Below, piece by piece: positions 24,785-33,300 of a stretch of 64,000 nucleotides of DNA; within the stretch, counting starts at the first letter, position 1, and every line of letters starts with the position of its first letter. Source of the stretch: Alistipes sp. (lineage in GTDB: Bacteria > Bacteroidota > Bacteroidia > Bacteroidales > Rikenellaceae). A program made the translations under genes and the position numbers. The notes below the pieces were generated by a model. The model did no database searches. It had not been told where the DNA came from and saw nothing but the letters and a program-made list of their open reading frames with translations. The stretch spans positions 1 through 64,000 of the forward strand of contig JAHHQL010000008.1 of assembly GCA_020026415.1 (NCBI GenBank). The letters are read 5' to 3'.

Positions 24785-25228
24785 CTATCGCTTTTTGTGG
24801 TGGAGTTGCTGCAAGGTCTGTTCCTCTTCTTTTATGTCTTCGGCAAGCATCTTCTTACCCATAAAATACCAAATCAATAATCCGATGCCGACCGCAATCA
24901 AAGCAATGGAAGAAAGAAACGGAATGTCTTTAAAGTGACCAAGAATGCTCCAATATAATGATCCGATACCCGTTAAAAGGAAAATGACACCTCCGGAGAG
25001 TCTGTTCAGCAGCATTGTTTTTAATGTGGCTTTTGAAGACAGGTTTTTTTTGCCCCTGTCCAAAAGCAGGTTGGGATTGATTTCCACGCCATTCTCCACA
25101 CATTTCTCCAGAAATGAGAATTTTTTGTTGTACTTGGCCTTGTCGATGCAAAGGGCAATCAGTGCGAGCAGTATGACAAAGAGCATCGCAGTACACATAA
25201 TTACAAGGAGAAGTAAATTTTGATCCAT
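24785..25228 (-). CDS. Three-span membrane protein, DUF6249-like
   Basis: 147 residues: one N-terminal span (about 4-27), a charged middle with the phrase ENGVEINPNLLL, then two spans (about 76-95 and 102-121) and a basic end. The layout and the NG-x-NPxLLL phrase recall the DUF6249 family often encoded next to ECF sigma genes in Bacteroidota, but I am not certain of the assignment. It is the first gene of the sigma factor operon; its function is unknown, possibly envelope sensing. Confidence 0.72.
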   Translation of the reverse strand: MDQNLLLLVIMCTAMLFVILLALIALCIDKAKYNKKFSFLEKCVENGVEINPNLLLDRGKKNLSSKATLKTMLLNRLSGGVIFLLTGIGSLYWSILGHFKDIPFLSSIALIAVGIGLLIWYFMGKKMLAEDIKEEEQTLQQLHHKKR

Positions 25229-25360
25229 AATTCAAATTTTTTAATGGTTGAACATTGATTTTGTGGTTGTATGAATTAGACTATGGATGCGGTCGAAAGG
25301 TTGCACTCTGCGCCCGAAATTTTTTCGGACTGCTTTCTCCCCGACACAAAGAGCCGACGA

Positions 25361-25368
25361 CAAATATA
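25361..25368 (-). promoter_or_regulatory. Candidate -7 box of the sigma factor operon
   Basis: TATATTTG on the minus strand, which would give a leader of about 130 nt. An autoregulated ECF promoter may lie elsewhere in 25229-25460; I could not identify one by eye. Confidence 0.4.
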
Positions 25369-25461
25369 CGTTTTGGAAGCGACTTCTGCAATGGCCGTTT
25401 CGGGTGCACGCAGTTGTCTTTGAGGTTGCGCCCGTCTTTTCCCGTCTTGTAATTACCTTAC

Positions 25462-25500
25462 AAAAAACGTCAGCCCCCAAAATCCTTGGGGGCTGACGTT
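25462..25500 (-). terminator. Terminator of the glycogen operon
   Basis: 14-bp stem AACGTCAGCCCCCAA / TTGGGGGCTGACGTT, followed on the minus strand by a T6 run. It starts 24 nt after the GH57 stop. Confidence 0.9.
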
Positions 25501-25524
25501 GTACGAGTGACTTGTTTTTGAAAA

Positions 25525-26865
25525 CTAAATTTCTGTTTTCTTGATGGTCTTGCGTTTGGTCGTTGCAGCCTTCTTCGTAGTCGTGGCTTTCTTCGCAGCC
25601 GTTGCCTTTGTGGCGGTAGCCTTCTTGGTTGCAGCCTTTTTCTTGGGTGCTTCCTTTGCGGGCTCTTCACCGCGGGATTCCATCGCCTTGTCCAACTCGA
25701 TGATGAAATCCGACAGCACGTTCATGTAGTTGATGAACGCCTCGTAAGCCGAATCGTAGGGGTTGAAGTAGGAGTGTACGTCACCGTCCGAAAGCCATTT
25801 TGTCGCCATGTAGTAGAAGTGATCCGAGGTCTGAAGAAAACTCCAAACGTGGTTGAAATCGGGATTGTTCAGCGTCTCGACCTTCTCCTTCTGGGCATAG
25901 AGTTTCGAGAAAGCCTCGTTCTGGAGTTCGTTGCCGAGCCATGCCGTAACGTCGCGCTCCTCATCGGCCCACGACATCACGTGCGGGCAGTGGAGAACGG
26001 CTACGGGCTGATGCTTCTTGGCGGTCTCCGACACTGTGGCAAATTCCAGAGTGCCGGTTGTCAGGGCGGTCTTGGGGAATGCCTCCATGAAGTCGAAAAT
26101 ACCCGTTGCGGCCGACTGGTGTTCGCCGAAGGTCTCGTAATCGAGGAAGAGGTTGATCACCTCACCCGGAGTTTCGGGCGACGAGAGCCAACTGACATAC
26201 TTGTCCGAAGTCAGCGGCCACTGATCCCACGTGCGATTCGAGAAACGGAACGTAATATCGTCCGAGAGTTTGTAGTTACGCAGCAACAGACGCAATTTCT
26301 GGTCGATGGCGTTCACATAGGTGTAGTTGGGCGATTTCCAACCAAGGATGTGTTTCGCTCCCTCGGCCAGCATCGTCTTGAAACCCATCTCGGCCACGGC
26401 GGCACCGATTTCGTCGGAGTAGATCAACTCCGTGTTGCGGAAAGCGGTCGGTTTTACGCCGAACTCCTTCTGAATCAGATCGGAGTGGAGTTTTACCTGC
26501 TCCTGAAAGTCGCTCTTCGATGCAAGTGATGCGAGCGAGTGCGAGTAGGTCTCACCAAGGAACTCCACGCAACCCGTTGCGGCCAGTTCCTTGAACGAAT
26601 CGAGTACTTCTGGAGCATAGGCTCGGAACTGCTCGATGGCAATACCCGTGATGGAGAACGTGCAGCGGAAACGGCCTTTGTTTTCGCGGATCAGTTTCAA
26701 CAGCAAAGCGTTCATCGGCAGATAGCACTGACGAGCCACTTTGAGCATGATTGAACGGTTGGTCAAATCATCCAGGTAGTTGTGGTCTTTGCCCATATTG
26801 AAGAAGCGGTATTTCTTCAAACGCCATGGCTGATGAACTTGGAAATATAAGCAAACTGTTTTCAT
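25525..26865 (-). CDS. GH57 alpha-amylase-type glycosidase with lysine-rich tail
   Basis: 446 residues. GH57 conserved regions are visible: HQPW (11-14), GETYSHS (104-110), RNTE with the predicted nucleophile Glu146, and DYETFGEH with the predicted acid/base Asp242. Enzymes of this family cut or rearrange alpha-glucans; the operon suggests glycogen as substrate. There is no signal peptide, so it acts in the cytoplasm. Residues about 400-446 are a low-complexity Lys/Ala/Thr tail of the histone H1/AlgP kind, outside the catalytic domain. The gene starts 6 nt after the GT4 gene and is last in the operon. Confidence 0.9.
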   Translation of the reverse strand: MKTVCLYFQVHQPWRLKKYRFFNMGKDHNYLDDLTNRSIMLKVARQCYLPMNALLLKLIRENKGRFRCTFSITGIAIEQFRAYAPEVLDSFKELAATGCVEFLGETYSHSLASLASKSDFQEQVKLHSDLIQKEFGVKPTAFRNTELIYSDEIGAAVAEMGFKTMLAEGAKHILGWKSPNYTYVNAIDQKLRLLLRNYKLSDDITFRFSNRTWDQWPLTSDKYVSWLSSPETPGEVINLFLDYETFGEHQSAATGIFDFMEAFPKTALTTGTLEFATVSETAKKHQPVAVLHCPHVMSWADEERDVTAWLGNELQNEAFSKLYAQKEKVETLNNPDFNHVWSFLQTSDHFYYMATKWLSDGDVHSYFNPYDSAYEAFINYMNVLSDFIIELDKAMESRGEEPAKEAPKKKAATKKATATKATAAKKATTTKKAATTKRKTIKKTEI

Positions 26866-26871
26866 AGATGA

Positions 26872-28191
26872 TTATTTTTTTTGTTTTTCTGACTCTTGAA
26901 TGGCCGATTCGTACACGGTCTTGATCTTTGCCGCGGCATCGTTCCACTTGAGGTTGGTGACCTCCTTAAGTCCCTTCGATGCGAACATGCTCGACAGGGC
27001 GGGGTATTTGATCAGGGCATACATGGCATCGGCCAGAGCCTCTACATCCCAGTAATCGACCTTGATGGCGTAGTCCAATACCTCGGCCACACCGCTCTGC
27101 TTGGAGATGATGACCGGCACGTTGGAACGCATGGCCTCCAAGGGCGAGATGCCGAACGGCTCCGATACGGAGGGCATGACATACACATCCGACAACTGGA
27201 ACATCTTGTGGACATCTTCGCCGCGGAGAAATCCCGTAAAGTGGAATCGGTCGGCAATACCCAATCGTGCCACACGACGGATCACGTGGTTCATCATATC
27301 GCCCGAACCTGCCATGACGAAACGCACGTCGGGAACTCGTTTCAAAACCTTTGCGGCGGCTTCGACGAAGTAGTCCGGGCCTTTCTGATAGGTGATGCGA
27401 CCCAGAAACGTGATGATCTTGTCCTTGACCTGACGTTCGGGTACGGCGGTTTCTTTTTCGGCGAAACGTACGGCGTTGTGTACGGTCACCACGCGATCGG
27501 CGGGAACGCCGTAGCGGTTGATGACGATGTTGCGCGTGAGATTCGACACGGCGATGACGCGGTCGGCGGCGTGCATGCCTGCATGCTCGATGGCATAAAC
27601 CTCGCGGTTTACGTTTTCGCCGCTTCGGTCATATTCGGTGGCGTGCATATGGACGACGAGCGGTTTGCCCGATACGCGCTTGGCGGCAATGCCTGCGTAG
27701 TATGTAAGCCAGTCGTGGGCGTGGATCACATCGAACTGTCCTTCGAGATCCTTGGCAACCTGTGCGGCCACCATGGCATATCGTGCAACCTCTTCCATGA
27801 GGTTGGCTCCATATTTGCCAGAGAAGGTATAGCGTTGCTGCCATACATCGGTCGAAGACCATGTCTTTTGTCCCGATTTCAGATATTCGTCGTGGTACGA
27901 CTCATACTCTTCGGGGGAGATGTAGGGTACCATGTTCGAGTCGATGTGGATGAACGAAATTTTTTTCATGATGTCCTCCGAACTGCCGTCCGTCGAGACA
28001 AACCGGGTCTCCACATCGCTTGCATTCACGATTTTCAGGAATCGCTGATCCTCGTCACCATAGGCATGTGGCACGACGAATGTGACATCGACGTTGTTAC
28101 GGGCAAGTCCTCGCGTCATGCCGTAGCATGCCGTGCCCAGACCTCCGGCAATGTGAGGGGGAAATTCCCATCCAAACATTAATACTCTCAT
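26872..28191 (-). CDS. GT4 glycosyltransferase of the glycogen operon
   Basis: 439 residues with two Rossmann-like halves. The N-terminal WEFPPHIAGGLGTACYG motif is the donor/acceptor glycine loop found in starch and glycogen synthase-like GT4/GT5 enzymes. SVSEPFGISPLEAMRSN carries the E(x7)E motif that binds the nucleotide sugar. It probably extends or initiates alpha-1,4-glucan from UDP- or ADP-glucose, alongside the GT3-type synthase of the fusion protein. It lies between the debranching enzyme gene (49 nt upstream) and the GH57 gene (6 nt downstream). Confidence 0.86.
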   Translation of the reverse strand: MRVLMFGWEFPPHIAGGLGTACYGMTRGLARNNVDVTFVVPHAYGDEDQRFLKIVNASDVETRFVSTDGSSEDIMKKISFIHIDSNMVPYISPEEYESYHDEYLKSGQKTWSSTDVWQQRYTFSGKYGANLMEEVARYAMVAAQVAKDLEGQFDVIHAHDWLTYYAGIAAKRVSGKPLVVHMHATEYDRSGENVNREVYAIEHAGMHAADRVIAVSNLTRNIVINRYGVPADRVVTVHNAVRFAEKETAVPERQVKDKIITFLGRITYQKGPDYFVEAAAKVLKRVPDVRFVMAGSGDMMNHVIRRVARLGIADRFHFTGFLRGEDVHKMFQLSDVYVMPSVSEPFGISPLEAMRSNVPVIISKQSGVAEVLDYAIKVDYWDVEALADAMYALIKYPALSSMFASKGLKEVTNLKWNDAAAKIKTVYESAIQESEKQKK

Positions 28192-28240
28192 ACCTTTTTA
28201 TCTTTTTTCTTTTAACCTTTCATTCACGGGTGCAACTTTT

Positions 28241-30277
28241 TTAGGCCTTTTTCGTGGTCCTTCGGGTTGCACATTTGCGGGGCGCGGTCTTCGTGGCGCA
28301 TTTGCGCTTGGGGGCTGCGACCTTTTTTGCGGGTGTCTTTTCCCTGAGTGTCTTGTAGGAGTCGGTCATTGCGCAGAGTTCCATGGCTGCCGCAACGCTC
28401 CATGCCTGTGAAATGGCACCGCGCTGCATGAAGGGAGGATCGGCATCGTAAACCTCCGAAATCGAACCGATACCGCAGTTCTGCATATCTTCCTCGGCAC
28501 CCAGCAGGATGTTTTCGGCATCGTTGATGAAATGCTCCTTGTTGATGTCGAAGCAAGCGCGCACATAGAACATGAAGAGCCACGGCCATACCGTGCCGTT
28601 CTTGGCTGCGAAGTCGCGATCGGCAATAGATCCTTCGAGCGTACCCTTGTAGTTGGGGTTACGTGGCGAGAGCGTGCGCAGACCTTTCGGGGTGAGCAGA
28701 TGCTGACGCACGGTGCGGATCACGTCGATCTGCATCTCGGTCGAGAGCATCTTGTAGGGGAGGGCGCAGGCGATGATCATGTTGGGGCGGATGAAGGTGT
28801 TTGCACCGCGAGTGCCAACGTAGTCCGCCAAGTAGCCGTCCTCCAGCAGGAAAATATCGAGGAATGAGCGACGGGTACGTTCGGGAAGAGCACCCCACTC
28901 GGCGATGAACTGACGGTCGCCGTTCTCTTCAGCCAGACGAAGGGTGTAGCATACGGCATTGTACCAAAGGGCGTTCACCTCGACCTGATAGCCGTTACGT
29001 GGCGTTACGGCCTTGCCGTCCACCTCGGTGTTCATCCATGTGAGGGGATGATCCTCGGACGAAGCCCAGATCAGACCGTTGTCGTTCAGAATGACGCGGT
29101 TTCCGATACCGCGGCGGTAGCATTCGAGCAGGGATTTCATCACACTGCCGTATTTCTTCCAGATCTTCTTGCCGTCCAACTCCTGTTCGAGCATCTGCAA
29201 TGTGCGGAAGAACCACAGCGGTGCATCGACCTCGACGGCAGCCGAGCCGTTGCCGGAGAACATGCCGTCCTTCATGTCGCGCACCATTGTGTCGATGATG
29301 TCCATACAGTCCTCCTTATGATGCTGCATCAGTGTGATGCCCGGCAACGAGACGAACGTCTGACGTGCATCCACTCCGTGCCACGGATAACCCGAAATCA
29401 TCTCGGTGCGGCCGTCCGGACGACGGATCACAAACTGACGTGCCGAGTGTTCCATGCAACTGCGGAAGTCGATTTTGTGGGTGCGGCGGGCAATCGACGC
29501 CTCGTAGAGTTCGTCGATGGTTTTCGTTGATCCCATCTCCTCAAGCGATGCCGAGAAGATGATGCTTTCGCCTTTTTTGAGTTCGGTCTCGAAGTAACCC
29601 GTGGTCATCAGATCCTCGTAACCGTCATAGCCGCGTTCGATCTCCTTCTGATATTCGAATCCGTAGTACCAGTCGGGTGCAGGGATAAATTCGGTACCGG
29701 GCTTGTCGGTTTGCAGGTAAAGCCACGGGAAAGAGGCATAAAGGCGGCACTTCACGCCGTTGATGGCGGGGTAGGAGTGTCCGTCGGCCTCCATGTTGGC
29801 CTTCGACAGAGCGTGTCTGTCGCGGAATGCGAGGAACGGACGCAGACGCAGGATCGTCTCCGAGTGTGCATCGACGAGCGTATAACGGATCATGAGCTGC
29901 GTGCGTTTGTGAATCCACAACAATTCCTTTTTGAGGATCACCCCGCCCACACGATAGGTGATCGTGGGGGTAGGCGTGTATTCGAAGTCGGTGATGTATT
30001 TGTGACCGCGCGGTTCGTAGGTTCCCGCGAAGCGGTGGAGTGCCAGATTGAAACTCTGGTCGTGCTGAACGATTGTTTCGTCCAGCGAAGAGAGCAAAAC
30101 ATAGGCTCGGTCGCTCTCATCAATGGGAGCCACCATCAGACCATGATATTTACGGGTGTTGCAACAAACGATCGTAGTACTCATGTATCCGCCGATACGG
30201 TCTGTCGCGAGCATTTCACGCTGGAGCGAATACTCCAGATTGCCCAATTCGCTTTTATCGAAAGTTAGTGCTGACAT
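28241..30277 (-). CDS. Amylo-alpha-1,6-glucosidase, glycogen debranching enzyme (GH133)
   Basis: 678 residues from the ATG at 30277; an ATG at 30325 would add 16 residues rich in Tyr and Arg that do not look like family sequence. The N-terminal GDE_N domain (about 1-270) starts with the conserved TDRIGGYMSTTIVCCNTRKYHGL... region, and the C-terminal (alpha/alpha)6 domain holds YPWHGVDARQTFVSLPG and NALWYNAVCY. It removes alpha-1,6-linked glucose at branch points. The last 34 or so residues (AKKVAAPKRKCATKT and on) are a Lys/Arg/Ala/Thr tail like that of the GH57 protein. Confidence 0.88.
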   Translation of the reverse strand: MSALTFDKSELGNLEYSLQREMLATDRIGGYMSTTIVCCNTRKYHGLMVAPIDESDRAYVLLSSLDETIVQHDQSFNLALHRFAGTYEPRGHKYITDFEYTPTPTITYRVGGVILKKELLWIHKRTQLMIRYTLVDAHSETILRLRPFLAFRDRHALSKANMEADGHSYPAINGVKCRLYASFPWLYLQTDKPGTEFIPAPDWYYGFEYQKEIERGYDGYEDLMTTGYFETELKKGESIIFSASLEEMGSTKTIDELYEASIARRTHKIDFRSCMEHSARQFVIRRPDGRTEMISGYPWHGVDARQTFVSLPGITLMQHHKEDCMDIIDTMVRDMKDGMFSGNGSAAVEVDAPLWFFRTLQMLEQELDGKKIWKKYGSVMKSLLECYRRGIGNRVILNDNGLIWASSEDHPLTWMNTEVDGKAVTPRNGYQVEVNALWYNAVCYTLRLAEENGDRQFIAEWGALPERTRRSFLDIFLLEDGYLADYVGTRGANTFIRPNMIIACALPYKMLSTEMQIDVIRTVRQHLLTPKGLRTLSPRNPNYKGTLEGSIADRDFAAKNGTVWPWLFMFYVRACFDINKEHFINDAENILLGAEEDMQNCGIGSISEVYDADPPFMQRGAISQAWSVAAAMELCAMTDSYKTLREKTPAKKVAAPKRKCATKTAPRKCATRRTTKKA

Positions 30278-30324
30278 ATCGTTGTTATAAAATACGTTTC
30301 GTCTATAAAGATATAAAATTTTCA

Positions 30325-30370
30325 AGAGATTGCAGCATCTTTTACAAAGAAAATCAATGCTGCAATCTCT
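30325..30370 (-). terminator. Intercistronic hairpin after the synthase-phosphorylase gene
   Basis: Perfect 14-bp stem AGAGATTGCAGCAT / ATGCTGCAATCTCT with an 18-nt loop, 9 nt past the fusion gene stop. On the minus strand it is followed by TGAAAATTTT rather than a clean T-run, so it may terminate only partly or protect the upstream mRNA. Confidence 0.6.
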
Positions 30371-30379
30371 GAAAAAAGG

Positions 30380-33300
30380 TTATGCCCATTTTACGAGGGC
30401 AAAATCCATTCTGTGAGGCAGATTCCTGTTCGAGGGGAAGATTCTCAACGCCACATCGAAGATTCCCGTTTCGTCGGGTTGGTAGTCGAGGGCATAGGTG
30501 ACCTCGTTCCCCTTCGTATTGACGCGCTCCAACTCTTCGGTACGGACTACGTTCACCGATTGGCCTCCCTCGATCTGACGGGCGATGACCAGTTCGATGC
30601 CGATATCCTCAGAACGCAGGTTCGCCACGTTGAGCGTCACCTCGAAGTGATACTGCTCGCCGACAAAGACGGCTTCCTTGTCCATCTTCACACGTTTCAC
30701 GTCGATGACGTGTACCTTGTCCCATGCGGCCGAAACCTTGCGTTTCCAAGCGGCGATTTCGCGGGCAAGACGGTAACTGTCGGCCGTCATCAGTGCCTTG
30801 CGGGCAGCCAACTTGTTGTAGAAACGATCCTCGTAGTCGGTGAGCATGCGGTTGGTCGTGAAGTTCGAGGCGATGTCGGCCACGCACTCCTTGACCGATT
30901 CGATCCATTCGTAGGGCAGCCCCTTTTCGTCGCGCTTGTAGTATTTGGGAACGATCTCCTCCTCGATGGTGTTGTAGATCATCTCGGCGTCGAGTTCGTC
31001 CTGATAGTGCTGGTCGGCGAACGTGCGCTCCATGGGCAGCATCCAACCTGCTCCCTTCTTGTAGCCTTCAACCCACCAGCCGTCGAGTACCGAGAATTGC
31101 AGCACGCCGTTCATGACGCACTTTTCTCCCGAAGTTCCCGAAGCCTCCAGAGGACGGGTCGGGGTGTTCAACCATACATCGACACCCTGTACCATACGGC
31201 GAGCCAACTCCATGTCGTAGTTCTGCAAGAAGAGAATCTTGCCGACGAACTGAGGCATCGACGCAACCTCCACAATCCGCTTGATGAGATCCTGTCCGGG
31301 TTTGTCGTTCGGGTGGGCTTTACCCGCAAAGATGAACTGTACGGGGTGTTCCTTGTTATTGACAATGGCCGACAGACGGTCAAGGTTCGTAAAGAGCAGA
31401 TAGGCACGTTTGTAGGTGGCGAAACGACGCGCAAAACCGATGGTCAGCACTTCAGGCTTGATGCCGTCGATCACCTGCAACATCTGACGCGGCGATACCA
31501 TGCGAACCTGTTTGGGATCGCTGAAACGCTTGCGGATGTGGCTGATGAGTTTGTTTTTCAACTTCATGCGTTCCGTCCACAACTCCTCGTCGGGAATATT
31601 GTGCACATTCTGCCATGCGGGAATATTGTAGGAGTGTCCCTCGAATCCGTCGGCAAAGTATTTCGCGTAGAGTTTGCGCAGGTCGGTGGCAACCCATGTG
31701 GGGAAATGAACGCCGTTGGTCACATAGCCGATATGCAACTCGTTCTTGAAGTATCCCGGCCACATGTTGCCCAAGATCTCCTTCGACACCTCGCCGTGCA
31801 GCCACGATACGCCGTTTACCTCCTGCGAGAGGTTGCAGGCCAGAACCGACATCGAGAATTTCTCGTTCGGATCGTTCGGGTTGGTCTTTCCGAGGTTGAT
31901 GTACTGATCCCATGTGATGCCCAATACTTCGGGGTAGTGCGACATATACTGACGGATCATCGCCTCAGGGAAGGCGTCGTGACCTGCGGGTACGGGCGTG
32001 TGGGTCGTGAAGAGCGACGAGGAACGAACGACTTCGAGTGCCTCCGAGAACGACAATTTCTTGTGGGCTGCCAGATCGCGGATACGCTCGATGCCGATGA
32101 AGGCGGCGTGACCCTCGTTGCAGTGGTAAACCTGATTCTTGATGCCCATCTTGCGCAGAGCGCGGATACCGCCCACACCCAGCAGGATCTCCTGCTTGAG
32201 ACGGTTCTCCCAGTCACCGCCGTAGAGGTAGTGGGTAATCTGACGATCTTCGGGCAGGTTGTCCTCGAAGTCGGTATCGAGCAGGAACAAATCCGTACGG
32301 CCGACCTGACACTTCCACACACGAGCCGAAAGCGTGCGTCCGGGAAGAGCGATGGTTACGGTGATCCAGTTGCCGGCCTCATCGCGCACGGGCGAAATGG
32401 GCTGTTTGTAGAAATTCTGTGTTTCGTAGGTTGCCTCCTGCACACCCTGTGCCGAAAGACGCTGCGTGAAATATCCGTAACGGTACAACAGACCCACGGC
32501 CGTCATCGGGATGTTCTTGTCGGAGGCCTCCTTCAGGTAGTCGCCGGCCAGAATGCCCAGACCGCCCGAATAGATCTTCAGCGACGAGTGCAGACCGTAC
32601 TCCATCGAGAAGTAGGAGATGGTCGTGGCCTTGGGATCGGGTTTCTCGTTCATATAGTCGCAGAACTGCTTGTAGAGGGCATCCAGACGGCCGAGGAACT
32701 CGCTGTCCTGTTCCAGAGCCTTCATACGCTCGACGCTCAGTTTGTCGAGGAAGGCGATCGGGTTGCGTTCGCAATCGGCCCACAGTTTGGGGTCGATGTC
32801 CTCGAACAGGTCTCGTGCGGCAGGTGTCCAGCACCACCACAAGTTGTGTGACAACTCCTCAAGGGCGTGCAGGCGTTTCGGAAGAGCCTTCTCGACCATC
32901 ATGCGGTTCCAGTTGGGACGCTCGACGAAAAGTTGCTGGCGTACGAAATTGACCTGTTGGTCGGGAATGCCGCCGTCCTCCAGAATGGTGCGGTTGGTGC
33001 GCAGGTGCGATGACTCGATGGCCTCGGAGTAAGCCTGTTCGTAGGCACTGAACATCTTCTCCCAAAGAGCCTGTTCCGAAATCTCGTAAGCCGAAGCGCG
33101 GATCTGTGCGATCTGATCCTCGTTGAAATGGCTGAAACGCAGGAGATTGTCGGCAATCTTGATGGCCACCTCCATGTCGTTGTAATCGTTGCGGTAGATG
33201 ACCTCGACACCTTCGTGTTCACGCTGTTTGTCTGCCCAACGGCCGAAGCCCGTGAGGGTCGTGGTGATGGTCGGCACGGAGAAGGCGATCGACTCCAGCG

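Noticed and set aside
30413..32851. An 812-codon open frame on the plus strand opposite the glycogen fusion gene
   Set aside because: Antisense shadow of conserved phosphorylase sequence; no domain and no promoter or start context.
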